64,000 bases of DNA from Entamoeba invadens IP1 (GCF_000330505.1 NW_004191750.1:591470-655469), one strand, 5' to 3'; counted from the stretch's first letter, positions 49,689 through 60,106 are shown. Program-made: numbers and translations. The notes: generated by a model not told the origin, from the sequence alone.

Positions 49689-50852
49689 TCAGAAGACCCC
49701 ATTCTTTAACTGCAAAATTTTCATTCTGAGAAAGTCATTAATTTGTAAAGCCTTTTTAACTTGCTCTTTCAAGAACATATTTGCATAACACTTTCGATCA
49801 AGTCTTTGTGATCTCCACTCTTGTAATTCATTTGAAGCGACAAGTAAGTCGATGTTGCCTTCTTTTCTTTTTCTAACAGTGTCAAAGACTATATCAAAAT
49901 CACCTTTAAACCCAACTCGAAGTAATGAAGCATCTTCCTTTATAACTTCACAAAGTTGTTCTAATGTTTCTTCATGTCTTGAGATGATATAAGGAGATTG
50001 ATAGTGTGGAGGGGTGCTCAAAACAATTCCAATTGTATAATCCACTGCATTTCCCATTTGTCCAGTTGCTTTTCCAACATTTCCAAAGAAACCATCACTC
50101 AACAATTTATAGAATGCGGTGATGTGACGAGTTGAATTGGATATTGGAACAAATAAATACCTCTCGAAAATGAGACGGACTATTGCTGTATGCCCCATCT
50201 CTTCACCATACTTGTTATAAACTATTTCAGCTACACTCCGGACAACACCCCGAATGGATTCTTTTATCAAAGGGACATATTTGGTGAGTAGATAGACATA
50301 CCTGTTACTTATCTCGTCTCCATTGTCACTGATATTGACGTCATCGACTATTGGAGATGATGTTGCACGAAGCACTTCGTTACCTTCTTCTTCAAGTAAA
50401 ATATCAAACAAATCAGTAAATGGTGTGCTTGTGGTGAACAAATCATCTTTAGAAAATGTGTTGACATCTTTTTGTGCAAAATATAGCATCAAATCAACAA
50501 GACGACCACGAACACTGTAAAAATTGTATAATACATTGGGTCTGGAATGATTCGCTTTTTTCGAGTCTATCTTTGTGTTAATTCAAGTCGTATTTAATAC
50601 AAAAAATAAAGATCAACAAACTAAGTCAAAGTACTTGTCAAGTAAAGGAGATATTTCAACAAAAAGAAACGACCTTACTGTTTGTTCTGTAGATTTCTCG
50701 TATAAACGAGTTGGTATTATAGGAGGAAGGGTTGTGATATTAACACAAGAAGAGACGGGACTTGTAGTCTGTGACACTTTTTTTGTTGGTCTTTTTAATG
50801 GACTTGTATTAAGTGGGTTGTAAAGTCTGTTCACACCTATCGAATACCTCAT
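49689..50852 (-). CDS. two-exon protein of unknown function
   Basis: Exons 50622-50852 and 49689-50570 encode 370 residues. Exon 1 is Ser/Thr/Pro-rich with basic residues and is probably disordered, ending SPLLDKYFDL. Exon 2 is helical, with LVDLMLYFAQKD, a segment YVYLLTKYVPLIKESIRGVVRSVAEI, and IFERYLFVPISNSTRH, which faintly recalls the FLRF-PA block of RasGAP domains. No arginine-finger motif can be confirmed. The last 80 residues are charged and helical. Confidence 0.5.
50571..50621 (-). other. probable intron
   Basis: A 51-nt intron on the minus strand beginning GTTTGTTGA, with acceptor ACAAAG, phase 0. It joins KYFDL to IDSKKANHS and continues in frame to the main exon. The acceptor is non-TAG and so less certain than the donor. 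Confidence 0.6.
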
Positions 50853-52047
50853 TTTACCTTTCTAGTGAGTTTGATTATTTTTATACCGTTCAAACCGTTT
50901 TGTTTTTGCTTTCAATAATTCAATTTTAATTGTCGGGAGTGCGAAAGAACATCGAATTGCGGTGGTTTAAATCCTTTATTTTAAGCAAAGATCGAATTGT
51001 TTCTGTTTTTCAAGTGTCGGGCTTTATTTCTGTTGTTTTTTAAGTAAAAATTTTAAATTAAAAATTAAACTTTTTAATATAAAAATTATTTTTTTTTATA
51101 ATAACTAATCAAAAAAATGACTTGACAAATGTGAAAACACTGTTTTTAATCATTTGTTATTGAATGAAATATTATATTTAACACTTTAATAATTAAATAA
51201 CTATAATATTAATAATTATCATTATTTTTCATTTAATAAACAAAAATTGTTTAGATTGATTAACAATTTGACAAAGTTAGTGAATCAATTTTTTTATTTG
51301 ATTATTACCCAAAATAAAATAAAGAAAAAATTTTTCTTTTGAATAAAATCGTTATTTCTAATTATTTGCACATCATTCACAAAATCAAATATCAATTTGT
51401 CAATGAAAATACCACTAAACAAAAAACGAATTGGTCAACTCAATTTCACTGTTTGAAATCTATAAGATTAAAAATATACAATAGTGGGTGTATCTCCTAA
51501 TTATTTACAGCTTACAATTAATTAATTAATTAACCAATCCACTTCATTTTTTGATGGTCATGTGTAATTCTAAAAAAGAATCCATATCTGTCAACCTCCT
51601 TTATACTTTATGTAAAATCAAACAAATTAATAATAATAGACAGTTTAAATATAACTTTAGATTGTGTCTTTATGATATTGTGATAACATATTCAAGTGAT
51701 ATTATTTAGACATTTTTAAACTGGTTTATTAACTGCCATGAAAAACAAAATATGTATTTCTATTTTTAATTAAAGTGAATGGTTTAATTAATTATTAAAA
51801 AAATTACATTTTTGTAAATGATTGATTTTTATAATAAATAAATAATATATTTTGACTATTTTTTAATATCAATTTATTTGTAATTAGTTGCACTTTGAAA
51901 TGGATTAAAATATTGATTATCATATGTACCAAAGGATTGTGATTTTGACTTTACATTCTATATTTGATATGAGATTAGCAAAAGATGTTTGATATTATAA
52001 ATAACAAACAAAACATTCAATTCATTTAGTTCTAATAATAACACATG
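50853..52047. other. AT-rich intergenic region
   Basis: About 1.2 kb with no coding frame, RNA gene or paired terminal repeats seen. A short, mixed-composition stretch lies at 50930-51040. Confidence 0.45.
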
Positions 52048-52905
52048 TTATAACCTTTCTTTGTTGATGTGTGTTGGCAATTTAAAAATACACCCATAAA
52101 ACACATCAACACCAAAAGTTATTAATGTGCTACCCATTACTACACTCTCGAGGTTTGTGCAATTGAGAAAACAGCGATTCCCAATTGAGGTGACACTTTT
52201 TGGTATTTCAATTGTTTTGAGTTGTGCACATCCAGAAAATGTCACCTCTTCGAGTTTGTCCAATTTCTCTGGAAGCTTCACATCGACGAGACTTTTGCAC
52301 TCACAGAATGCCAGTCCACCAATTCGACAGATGGAGCAACCAAAACTGACGGATTTCAAATTAGTGCATTTGTAAAAGGAATACGAGTCAATTGAAGTGA
52401 CACTCTTTGGGATGTATAAATTCTGGATGTTATTGCAAAACGAAAATGCGAATTGCCCTATTGTCTTCAAAGAAGTTTCAAATGAAGTAAATTGGGGAAT
52501 ACTGATTTGGTAATACGCAAATTGGTCGACATGGTTGATTTCTTTGGGGAGTACAAGTCCATGTTTTCTCACATCCTCCTTTGTGTACATCACGTTAACA
52601 CATTCGACATTGACGTTCGTCTTCTTCTTTAACTGAACAAATTCACTGTAATTGATTTTTGGAAGAAACACTCGGCGGTAGAAATTTTTGTTCTCGAACA
52701 AGTCGTCGGTCTTGGAGTATAAATATAGTGTTTCAAGATGTGTGAAAAGATTGATGTTGTTGTTTAAAAGTGGGACTGGGTTATAGTGGAACTTTTCCAT
52801 TATGTTTGTAAACTTTTTGCAAACAAAAGAGAGCTCAATAAAATCAGAAATACGGCCAAAATATTGAGAAACAACCATCATGTGAAATCCATCGAGAACA
52901 ACCAT
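52048..52905 (-). CDS. BspA-like leucine-rich-repeat protein, short form
   Basis: 285 residues. The N-terminal region (MMVVSQYFGRISDFIELSFVCKKF) matches that of the 1110-residue relative at 39805-43137. Both share the KEDVRKHGLVLPKEI-type hinge before the repeats. Five or so BspA repeats follow, for example YSFYKCTNLKSVSFG and NRCFLNCTNLESVVM. It ends shortly after a repeat core, so it may be a natural short member or a truncated one. No signal peptide. Confidence 0.82.
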   Translation of the reverse strand: MVVLDGFHMMVVSQYFGRISDFIELSFVCKKFTNIMEKFHYNPVPLLNNNINLFTHLETLYLYSKTDDLFENKNFYRRVFLPKINYSEFVQLKKKTNVNVECVNVMYTKEDVRKHGLVLPKEINHVDQFAYYQISIPQFTSFETSLKTIGQFAFSFCNNIQNLYIPKSVTSIDSYSFYKCTNLKSVSFGCSICRIGGLAFCECKSLVDVKLPEKLDKLEEVTFSGCAQLKTIEIPKSVTSIGNRCFLNCTNLESVVMGSTLITFGVDVFYGCIFKLPTHINKERL

Positions 52906-53213
52906 TTATATTAAAGAGTTTAATTCAATTTATATTAAAATATAAATAAAGTTATTCTTGATCAAAGTTAAATGTTAAAATGATTTTTTGAACTTAATCA
53001 ATTTGTTGAGTATTTAAATCAAATAAAAATGTTCATCTTGATTAAGAAAAAGATAAACAAATACATATTAAAAACTAGTAATTTAATAATATTTTTTAAC
53101 TTTTTCTATAATAATTTAATACATTTTAGTTATTATAACAATAATAAAATTGTATTAATAAATTAATAATAAGAGAAATATAAAAAATATTAAAAATGTA
53201 AAAAAATGGATTC
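52906..53213. other. AT-rich region up to the right arm
   Basis: No gene seen. Composition is A/T-rich up to the sharp boundary with the repeat arm at 53214. Confidence 0.45.
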
Positions 53214-53343
53214 TATATAGTACATTTATAGTAAATGAGATAGTACTTGAAAATGCACACAAACAATAAAGAGCACTGTGCCATACCTCAACTATTGTTT
53301 CCATGTTACGCGGGAAATTGTTTAAATGACGGGATAACGCCAT
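53155..53343 (-). pseudogene. truncated 5' gene fragment crossing the inner junction, right copy
   Basis: Starts with the same MALSRHLNNFPRNMETIVEV as the left copy. It diverges after crossing the inner boundary at 53214 into a run of hydrophobic codons from A/T-rich DNA. The divergence exactly at the arm edge shows that the downstream codons are not conserved, so this is not a complete gene here. Confidence 0.35.
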
Positions 53344-54152
53344 TTCAAATTGTAGATCTGGCAGATCTGCCGATCTGTGACTTGATTATTTGAGTCGACA
53401 ACGCGTGCACACTACTTTTATTCTGCCGGATCGAATGGTTCCCTTGATTATACCATGTTATATTGTATTGGTATAGTTTTGTTTTGGTTTTTTTTCAAAG
53501 TGCGGTGGTTGCGGCAGACGCGGCGTTGCATTCCAAGATGGCGCACCCAATATAGCTGACACGTATGGCGGTTCTCTATTTATAGTATAGTTATAGACTA
53601 TGGTATTCTGTACCAACACGTATGGTACATTGAAATGTTCACAAAACAGCACGGCGTTCTGTGCTCGTTGGTAGCAATGTACCATATCATCACGTAATGT
53701 ATAGTATAGTTACTAGTAAAAAATGATATTGAGTTGTATTTGCGTGGTGTTGATTTTGAGTTTTCTATTTTGTCCAAAAGTGGCATCACACAAATGCAAA
53801 TACGCACAATGTTGGGCATTTAGCGCGTATTTGGTCTAAAAAACAGCATCACAAGACGCGCCTGCCGATGATGTATGAAATAATCCGGTTATTACCATGG
53901 CAGTCAGCACAGTAATGGGACAATCTATACTGAGTGGTACAGCTTACAATACACAATGATACTGCAATTGTGCTGCACATTTTAGAACGCGGCATTTTGT
54001 TATTGACTCCCCACAAGTCCCGATGTGACGGTACGTGTGTGAGCACCACAATTTATATATCGATTGTTGCGTTATTTGACAAGAAACGGCACAAGAGAAC
54101 AATGTCAGCGCGTGGTTCCACGTTGTGTGTAGCAAAGAATGAAAGCACGGAC

Positions 54153-54159
54153 TATATAA
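54153..54159 (+). promoter_or_regulatory. TATA box of the 56-residue protein gene
   Basis: TATATAA followed by GGGG, 32 nt upstream of the ATG at 54185. The same element is at 46131-46137 on the minus strand in the left arm. The position fits the short leaders of Entamoeba genes. Confidence 0.5.
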
Positions 54160-54184
54160 GGGGTGCTATTCAGCATCACAACCA

Positions 54185-54355
54185 ATGGACAAGAAGGCTA
54201 AAGCAGCAGCACCAGCAACAGAAGGCGGCAAGAAACCAATGGAAAAGGGTGTTCACAAACCACACGAAAAGACCAAGAAAGTCCCTAAACAAAGCGTTCA
54301 TGGCTTTGCTCATGGAAAGGGCGCCAAGAAGGCAGCAAAAGAAGCTGAACAGTAG
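54185..54355 (+). CDS. 56-residue Lys/Ala-rich basic protein, right copy
   Basis: An ATG 26 nt after a TATATAAGG box opens a 56-codon frame ending TAG, with regular use of AAG, GCA and GCC codons. Composition is about one quarter Lys and one fifth Ala, with HKPHEKTKK and HGFAHGKGAKK in the middle. A longer 150-codon frame (53934-54386) overlaps it in another phase, but it starts far upstream of the TATA box and is rich in codons that look like chance. I prefer the short frame. Histone-tail-like in composition; function unknown. Confidence 0.5.
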   Translation: MDKKAKAAAPATEGGKKPMEKGVHKPHEKTKKVPKQSVHGFAHGKGAKKAAKEAEQ

Positions 54356-54667
54356 TACACACAGCCTTTCAAGTTGTACCATTTAATCGACTTCACTTTA
54401 AATCGTGTTTTTTTGAAAACTACTTGTTTTTATATCATTACTTTATCATATCTTATTTTAAAATAATTGTGTTCATTTTGTAAATATTAATAAAAAATAA
54501 TACCAAATTACGTGCACCCAAATAATAAATTAAATCATAAATTCAACTTTTTACTTGTTTTTAAAAACATTCACACATTTTTTTAACGATGTATTTTTAT
54601 AAAAAAGTAACAAAACTATATTCAAAAGTTTTTTATTTATTGAAAAAAAATAACAATTTAAGTCAAA

Positions 54668-55309
54668 TTATTGTCTTTTCTTTTTTAAGAATTTTAAACT
54701 TGTTGGTTTTGGAGTTGCTTCAGGAACAAATGGATTTTCAAAGGTTGTTGCTTTTGATCTTATTAAAGTTGTCATAACTTGTCTAGCTGCCAATACTACT
54801 TGATTGCCAGTAAATTCTCTCGCGTCAATAATTCTATCCAATAAATTTGCATATCTATACATCTGAGGAATTAACAAGTGTAAATATTTCAACATCCTAT
54901 GTTTTGCTTGTTCTGGAATAAAACTGCTTTCACTTGTCCTTTCAACAAATGTGAACATACTTTGAATAATAAACAGCATGTACCTTTTAAAATCAGAACC
55001 AAGTCCTTGAACGTTCATACAAAAAGTCTGAACTGTATCTTCTGTGACTGGGTCAGCTCTTGCACATAATCTTGAAGTTTCTTTCATTCCAATTTCAAAT
55101 TTTCTAAGTCTGTCCAAACTAGTAACATGTTGATCAGAAAAGTGTTGTGGATATTTTACCATCTCTGTAATAAGAAAATCCAACTTGGGAATGTAACCCA
55201 TTTGGTGTTGATAAAAGTGTTCAAATCTCCTATGAAGTGATTCTTGCAAATCGGGAGACATTTGACCCATCGAAACACACAACAACCATACAAAAAGTGT
55301 CCAAGACAT
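54668..55309 (-). CDS. secreted or lumenal helical protein, unknown
   Basis: 213 residues. The first 17 (MSWTLFVWLLCVSMGQM) form a clear signal peptide. The remainder is mainly helical, with few cysteines, and ends in a Pro/Lys-rich tail (PEATPKPTSLKFLKKKRQ). No ER-retention signal or membrane segment is present, so it may be secreted. I do not recognise the family. It begins just outside the right repeat arm in a tail-to-arm arrangement. Confidence 0.55.
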   Translation of the reverse strand: MSWTLFVWLLCVSMGQMSPDLQESLHRRFEHFYQHQMGYIPKLDFLITEMVKYPQHFSDQHVTSLDRLRKFEIGMKETSRLCARADPVTEDTVQTFCMNVQGLGSDFKRYMLFIIQSMFTFVERTSESSFIPEQAKHRMLKYLHLLIPQMYRYANLLDRIIDAREFTGNQVVLAARQVMTTLIRSKATTFENPFVPEATPKPTSLKFLKKKRQ

Positions 55310-55700
55310 AATACAAATGACAGTTTACGAAAAAGTTTATTTATGTTTTAAAAAACTACCTAAATCTCCAACATAACATCATTTTTATTATATTAGTAAA
55401 ATATTCTTTCCTGTATACTTTCCAATAATTCCAACACCTCTCTCTATCAATTAAAATTCTGTTTGATCAAAACAAATCTATTTTCAAAAGTTCTTGATCC
55501 TCTTCATATCGTTTCATTCTCTTCACAATTTTATTTTTCACTTGTTGGTTCCTCCTATTTTTATATAAATTTAATTAAACTTTTTATAATAAAATATAAT
55601 ACAACTGTTTATTAATAATATGTACTAAAGTGCCTCATAATAATAACTCATCCATCTATATATAGCTAATTACATATTAAAAAACACCATAACACATCAA
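55310..55700. other. AT-rich intergenic region
   Basis: Between two leftward genes. No gene or repeat seen. Confidence 0.4.
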
Positions 55701-57404
55701 TTAGAATATGTTGCACTTCTTTTGAATGCTATTAAATGCGGTCAAGTAGTCCTCCCAACCTATTCTGTATATTTCTCTGGGCTCCACCATCTTCTGTATG
55801 AGTATTTCCATTTGCGAGTACAAAAAGGTGTTCACTCTTTTGATCCCCGTTACAAAGGAGACAGGGACTGTTTCTCCAATCGACGAGTTAGAGCAACACC
55901 TCGGCAGTGTTCCCGCCAAAAGGTAATACAAAAACAGTCCAATAGCATACACCTCAGCTTTCGTTCCATATTTCCCCTTATATATCTCCTGTGCCATAAA
56001 TTGCGGTGTTCCTATCTTCGTGTGCATTTCGTCAGACACAACTCGCGTGGTGTTAAAGTCTGCAATTTTAACAACCAAATTTTCGGGTTCTTTACTTCCC
56101 AACGACGGGTCAATAGTGATGAAGATGTTGTTATATTTGATGTCTCTATGCACCATTTGGACATTAGTGTATAAGTAGTCATACCCCGCGTTAAACTGCG
56201 AAACAACGTGTAAAAAGTAGTTCGGTGGTAACACCTGATTTTCAAATCGTTTCACTTTCATGAAGTCGTCAATCGATCCATAGTAACACCATTCAGTGAT
56301 TAACGTATTTGATCCATACGCTACAAACTTGAGTATATTCGGATGATTCAGCATCTTCAGTACTCTGACCTCACGAAGAGTGAATTCCTCATACTCCGCC
56401 TTACACACTTTAATCGCGTACTTCCGACACATCGACTGGAAAATGGTTCCGACCGCGCCTCTTCCAGCTTCTTTGATACACGGGCGAATGCCCAAACTAT
56501 CAATATCGACTTCTTTGATCTTCTTATACGTGTTTGCTTGATAGAAGAATGGAGACTTCAGTGACATGAGTAGAGTGTTTTCACTGTCTTGTAAAATCCT
56601 TACTGTTTGATCCAAAAGGTCATTAATGTGATCATTCTTCCGTTTCGGAAATGTCGACTTGAGCTTCAGAAGTAAGTCTCCGAGAGAGTAACTTAATAAA
56701 TATTCCGTCATTGTATCGAGCGATGGTACACACCTCTCCGGAAAGCATTTGAACACGGAGAAGTTACTCAAAAATGGCAGTACAAGAGTAAGTGGGGATA
56801 ACACAACCCTTTTGATTGGCGAAGAATCGTCTTGTCTGAGTATAAAAGAATTTTGTGTGATGAAAAGAGGGAATAAGCAGAAGAAAGGAATATCACTGTT
56901 CATATAAGTGACGTCAGTAGTCAGAACATCATTAGTAATGTCGTACATATCCGATGCGTAATACAGTGTTGTGTCATAATGAATTTGTTGTTCGAAAGTT
57001 CGACTCAAAGACTCGGGGTCGCGACTCTCACATTTCAATAACAAGTTCTTATCGTCCAAGATCATTTGTTCTGACGTCACTTGATAACTCTTCCCGACCT
57101 TTTCACAGACAAAGACGCCTTTCAATATGTTTTGTGTCTCTGCCAAATAGGGATGTTTCTTCTGATCAAATTTGATGTCTTTGAAGGTCTTTATTTGCTT
57201 AAGAGCTTGTCGAGCGTTCTTTCCGAAAAGTGACATCGGGACGTCATAATAAAACGGGGTGTCAGTGATTCCGTCATTTGATTGCTTTGTAGTTGTTCCG
57301 ACGTTAATGAATGTGATCGGTTTTTCTGTTTTGATTTCGATGGTTTCTGACGCTTGGAATTTGAGGGAAGTGTTTTGGTACAAGATTTGTAATGTTTGTG
57401 ACAT
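55701..57404 (-). CDS. protein kinase domain protein with atypical DFN motif
   Basis: 567 residues. The N-terminal 300 have no recognised domain. The kinase domain occupies about 312-560, with glycine loop GRGAVG (314-319), the ATP-binding Lys332 in AIKV, HRDIKYNN (Asp421, Asn426), DFN at 449-451 in place of DFG, and GTPQFMAQE. Catalytic Lys, Asp and Asn are kept, so activity is plausible despite the Gly-to-Asn change and an Ala-Gln-Glu in place of Ala-Pro-Glu. There is no signal peptide or membrane segment. Entamoeba has many such divergent kinases. Confidence 0.8.
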   Translation of the reverse strand: MSQTLQILYQNTSLKFQASETIEIKTEKPITFINVGTTTKQSNDGITDTPFYYDVPMSLFGKNARQALKQIKTFKDIKFDQKKHPYLAETQNILKGVFVCEKVGKSYQVTSEQMILDDKNLLLKCESRDPESLSRTFEQQIHYDTTLYYASDMYDITNDVLTTDVTYMNSDIPFFCLFPLFITQNSFILRQDDSSPIKRVVLSPLTLVLPFLSNFSVFKCFPERCVPSLDTMTEYLLSYSLGDLLLKLKSTFPKRKNDHINDLLDQTVRILQDSENTLLMSLKSPFFYQANTYKKIKEVDIDSLGIRPCIKEAGRGAVGTIFQSMCRKYAIKVCKAEYEEFTLREVRVLKMLNHPNILKFVAYGSNTLITEWCYYGSIDDFMKVKRFENQVLPPNYFLHVVSQFNAGYDYLYTNVQMVHRDIKYNNIFITIDPSLGSKEPENLVVKIADFNTTRVVSDEMHTKIGTPQFMAQEIYKGKYGTKAEVYAIGLFLYYLLAGTLPRCCSNSSIGETVPVSFVTGIKRVNTFLYSQMEILIQKMVEPREIYRIGWEDYLTAFNSIQKKCNIF

Positions 57405-57487
57405 TAGCCGGATTAGCCTGTGAAATGCATTTTTCAGTTAAAAAGATGAAGAAAGCATGGAAACTAGAAGATATTACAAACATTTAG

Positions 57488-57937
57488 TTATATAGTTGTT
57501 TTCATGTTTTTTTTAGTCGGCGTTGTGTTCTTCTTTGGACCGGACTCTCTCTTCTTTTTGGCTATCAAAGAATTGTTCTTCTTAGTAAGGGAAAGACGTT
57601 CGCGGGCTTGACTTAAAGGCGATTCTTTGCCATTCGCTTCTGAGAACTGTTTCGACTGAACCATATCAAGCTCGTCGACTAATTTCTCATCAGTTTTCCT
57701 TGACCGGCGACCTTCTAACATCTTCACTTCATACTCGTCGAGTAACATCTTGGGCTTCCTTGGTGACTTTGCAATTTCTACCAACTCGTTGATCTCATCT
57801 AGACTAAAACTCTCTTCGAGAAATTCGCGCGACTTCTTCACAGAAAAGGCGGGGACAAATGTGTCACTCTTGACCATAGGAAGGTCAAGTGACTTAGCCA
57901 CATTCCTAAATAACGGACTCTTCAAATTTCGGGACAT
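57488..57937 (-). CDS. small basic charged protein, unknown
   Basis: 149 residues that I do not recognise. It is highly charged, with an acidic helical centre (LEESFSLDEINELVEIAKSP) and a strongly basic C-terminus (KKKRESGPKKNTTPTKK). The basic tail could serve as a nuclear localisation signal. The start is the first ATG. It is 83 nt from the kinase gene start, in the same direction. Confidence 0.5.
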   Translation of the reverse strand: MSRNLKSPLFRNVAKSLDLPMVKSDTFVPAFSVKKSREFLEESFSLDEINELVEIAKSPRKPKMLLDEYEVKMLEGRRSRKTDEKLVDELDMVQSKQFSEANGKESPLSQARERLSLTKKNNSLIAKKKRESGPKKNTTPTKKNMKTTI

Positions 57938-58893
57938 CTTGACTTTAAAGTTCCTGTTGACAGTAGTTCACCTGATATATGTGTATTTCATAGGTCGACT
58001 TTTCTGAGGTATCTTTGACTTTTTCGTTGGGTATGTTTATTATTTGCAAAGTGCTCGTTAGAGCTAAATATCGGGTAATATCCTTATTGTTTCATTTCTA
58101 TATGCTTTTTGTCGTTCTATTTTTACATTGGACAGTTTGATCTTAATGGTAGTAATTCATCACGAGTTTGGAAGTAAGAATTTTTTTTAACCTTCTGTTT
58201 TTTGGTATTTTAATTCCCCCGTTTTTTTACTGGATTTTTTTGTGAATATTACTCATGTTAAAATTGAGTGTTCTTTTTAAATTGTTTTTAACTAAAGTCA
58301 AAACATTTCGAGTTTATTTTACATAAAAATAAACTAAAATAATGGGAAAGAAACCTATTGTTTGTTTCTTATTTCTAGTGATTTTAAAAGCAATTTGTAG
58401 GATTTCAGTTTTACTTTTGAGTTTATTAGTCTTTTCCTTTCATTTTTTTCACTTGAAATATTATCGTAATTAATTTACAATTTTATTTTATTATTTAATT
58501 AATTTAATTACAAAATTTTTTGTAAAATAACAAAATACGCAAGCCTTATGAAAAAAATTGCCTTCTTGGATTGTATTTTTAATTAAAAAAACTAGAAATT
58601 AATTATTTAATTAATTTTCATTTTTTGAAATCTGTTTTAAATAATATACTATTAATTATAGAATTGTTGTGATTAAAATAATTGATTATGGTAAAATAAT
58701 TGCAGAAGGCAAGCTTTTTCCATAAGGCTAAATTGAGGGACTATAATATTTATTGAAAATTATTTTTTGATGTTTAAAGCAACAACAAAAAATTAAATAA
58801 AAAAACATTTTAATAACACTATTAAAAAGAATGTTTCAGAAAAACATACGAATAACAAAATGTCCACAAAAGCGTATTTCTTACCGATTTTAC
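57938..58893. other. AT-rich intergenic region with a foldback
   Basis: About 950 bp with no coding frame. Contains the MITE-like foldback at 58541-58731. Confidence 0.45.
58541..58731. mobile_element. MITE-like foldback, about 190 bp
   Basis: Inverted repeats of about 25 bp with a few mismatches. The left begins AAGCCTTATG and contains TTGCCTTCT; the right is its complement, ending CATAAGGCTA. The interior is A/T-rich and non-coding. A target duplication is not clear, so its class is unknown. Confidence 0.5.
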
Positions 58894-59511
58894 TTAGAAT
58901 TTCAAGAGGTGTGGGAATTGACCGGCTCTGACGGAGAATGGAGTCTTCATGTATTCCTTGAGGTACTGAGTCTTCTTAATTTCTGGGATGAGAGTTTCGT
59001 CGACTTGTTTTTGTTTGCTCAAGAGGATTTCCTTCTTGCTTTCGAAGTCCTTTTTGATCTCTTCTTGTGGGAGGACCTTTCTGAAGTGGTCTCTCTTCTT
59101 TGGAGTATTCTTCTTGAAGAACATGAAATCGATACCTTCAGTGTTGACCTTAGAGACGTCGACTTTTTGAGAAGTAGCGATGACATAGCGTTGGTTGATT
59201 TGGAGCAATGGAACACCAGAGAGCTTGAATGGACCAGTGACAATCAAAGAGCCCGACTTAATGCATTGCTTCAAGTAAACGACTTTTTTACCAGCATACT
59301 TACCAGCAACAATGATGCAGATGACGCCTGGGACGATACTTTTTCTCAAATGCTCAAGGTTGGCAGCGGGTTTGTCAAGTGGAGTTTGCTTTGGACCCTT
59401 CTTTGTTCGTAACTTTCTCTTTTGCTCCACAATCATGTCGTCGGTCGGATAGTACTCGGGCATCTTTGTGCCATTCGACTTAGTCGGGACAAACCACTTT
59501 GGCGCTGACAT
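58894..59511 (-). CDS. RPL6: 60S ribosomal protein L6
   Basis: 205 residues. The family core is clear: [39 protein letters not shown], then [17 protein letters not shown] basic C-terminal helical region follows. It is part of the large ribosomal subunit. The codon bias is similar to that of L12 in this window. No intron is apparent. The start ATG gives the short [12 protein letters not shown]-terminus. Confidence 0.93.
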   Translation of the reverse strand: MSAPKWFVPTKSNGTKMPEYYPTDDMIVEQKRKLRTKKGPKQTPLDKPAANLEHLRKSIVPGVICIIVAGKYAGKKVVYLKQCIKSGSLIVTGPFKLSGVPLLQINQRYVIATSQKVDVSKVNTEGIDFMFFKKNTPKKRDHFRKVLPQEEIKKDFESKKEILLSKQKQVDETLIPEIKKTQYLKEYMKTPFSVRAGQFPHLLKF

Positions 59512-60106
59512 CTAAGGAAAAGTGACTTTGAAGTTGTTCAAAGACAACCCTAATCGTTTCCTCTTAACTCTTTGTAGTTCATTTTATAACTTTTTACTAT
59601 CGTACTATGGTACTTTTTTGGTTCTGAAATTTATCTTAGGTATTTTGTTTAATTTTATTTGGCGTTTTCTGAATTTTGACTAAGATTCTGATTATATTAT
59701 TTTTATAATTAATTTATATTGTTTACAAACTATAATATAATAATGATTGGTTATAACACTTTTATAATAAATTGAATTTAAAAAATAAGTAATAATTTTT
59801 TCAAAATTATTCATAATTGAATAAAAAGTAAAAAATATTATAATATTAATACTACTACAACAAGATCCAAAAGAAGAAAATAAAACAAAGATTTTTAAAA
59901 AGTCATCTTGAAAAAAAATAATAATAAAAAACCATGAATTTTACACTAAAGCGCACCAAACTCGCAAATGAAAAAAGCAAAACAAATAAATAGTTCTATT
60001 ATTTGTGAGATTGACAAAATGATAGGTGTATTAGGAACGAAAATATGGGAAATTAGGAAAGTGAGAGATGCATTATTTAAGAAGCGAAAAACTGAAAAAA
60101 TATTCA
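59512..60106. other. divergent intergenic region
   Basis: AT-rich region between leftward L6 and rightward START-domain gene. No other gene seen. Confidence 0.45.
60072..60081 (+). promoter_or_regulatory. TATA-like element of the START-domain gene
   Basis: ATTATTTAAG, close to the Entamoeba GTATTTAAAG consensus, 26 nt upstream of the ATG at 60107. Good spacing for a leader of about ten nucleotides or fewer. Confidence 0.5.

Larger units (their letters stand above)
53214..54510 (-). repeat. right arm of the 1,297-bp inverted repeat
   Basis: The exact inverted counterpart of 45780-47076, same length. The arm is richer in G+C and in CG dinucleotides than surrounding DNA (for example GCGCGT, ACGCGGG and GGCGTTGC-type words). 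The spacer between the arms is 6,137 bp. Near identity implies recent duplication or ongoing gene conversion. Confidence 0.95.

Noticed and set aside
53934..54386. 150-codon frame overlapping the 56-residue gene (mirror at 45904-46356)
   Set aside because: It runs through the probable TATA box, has erratic composition and overlaps the better frame. Kept only as an alternative.
45780..54510. The inverted arms as terminal repeats of an integrated linear virus or a Maverick-type element
   Set aside because: The genes between the arms are ordinary Entamoeba families. No polymerase, integrase, capsid or replication protein is encoded between or in the arms.
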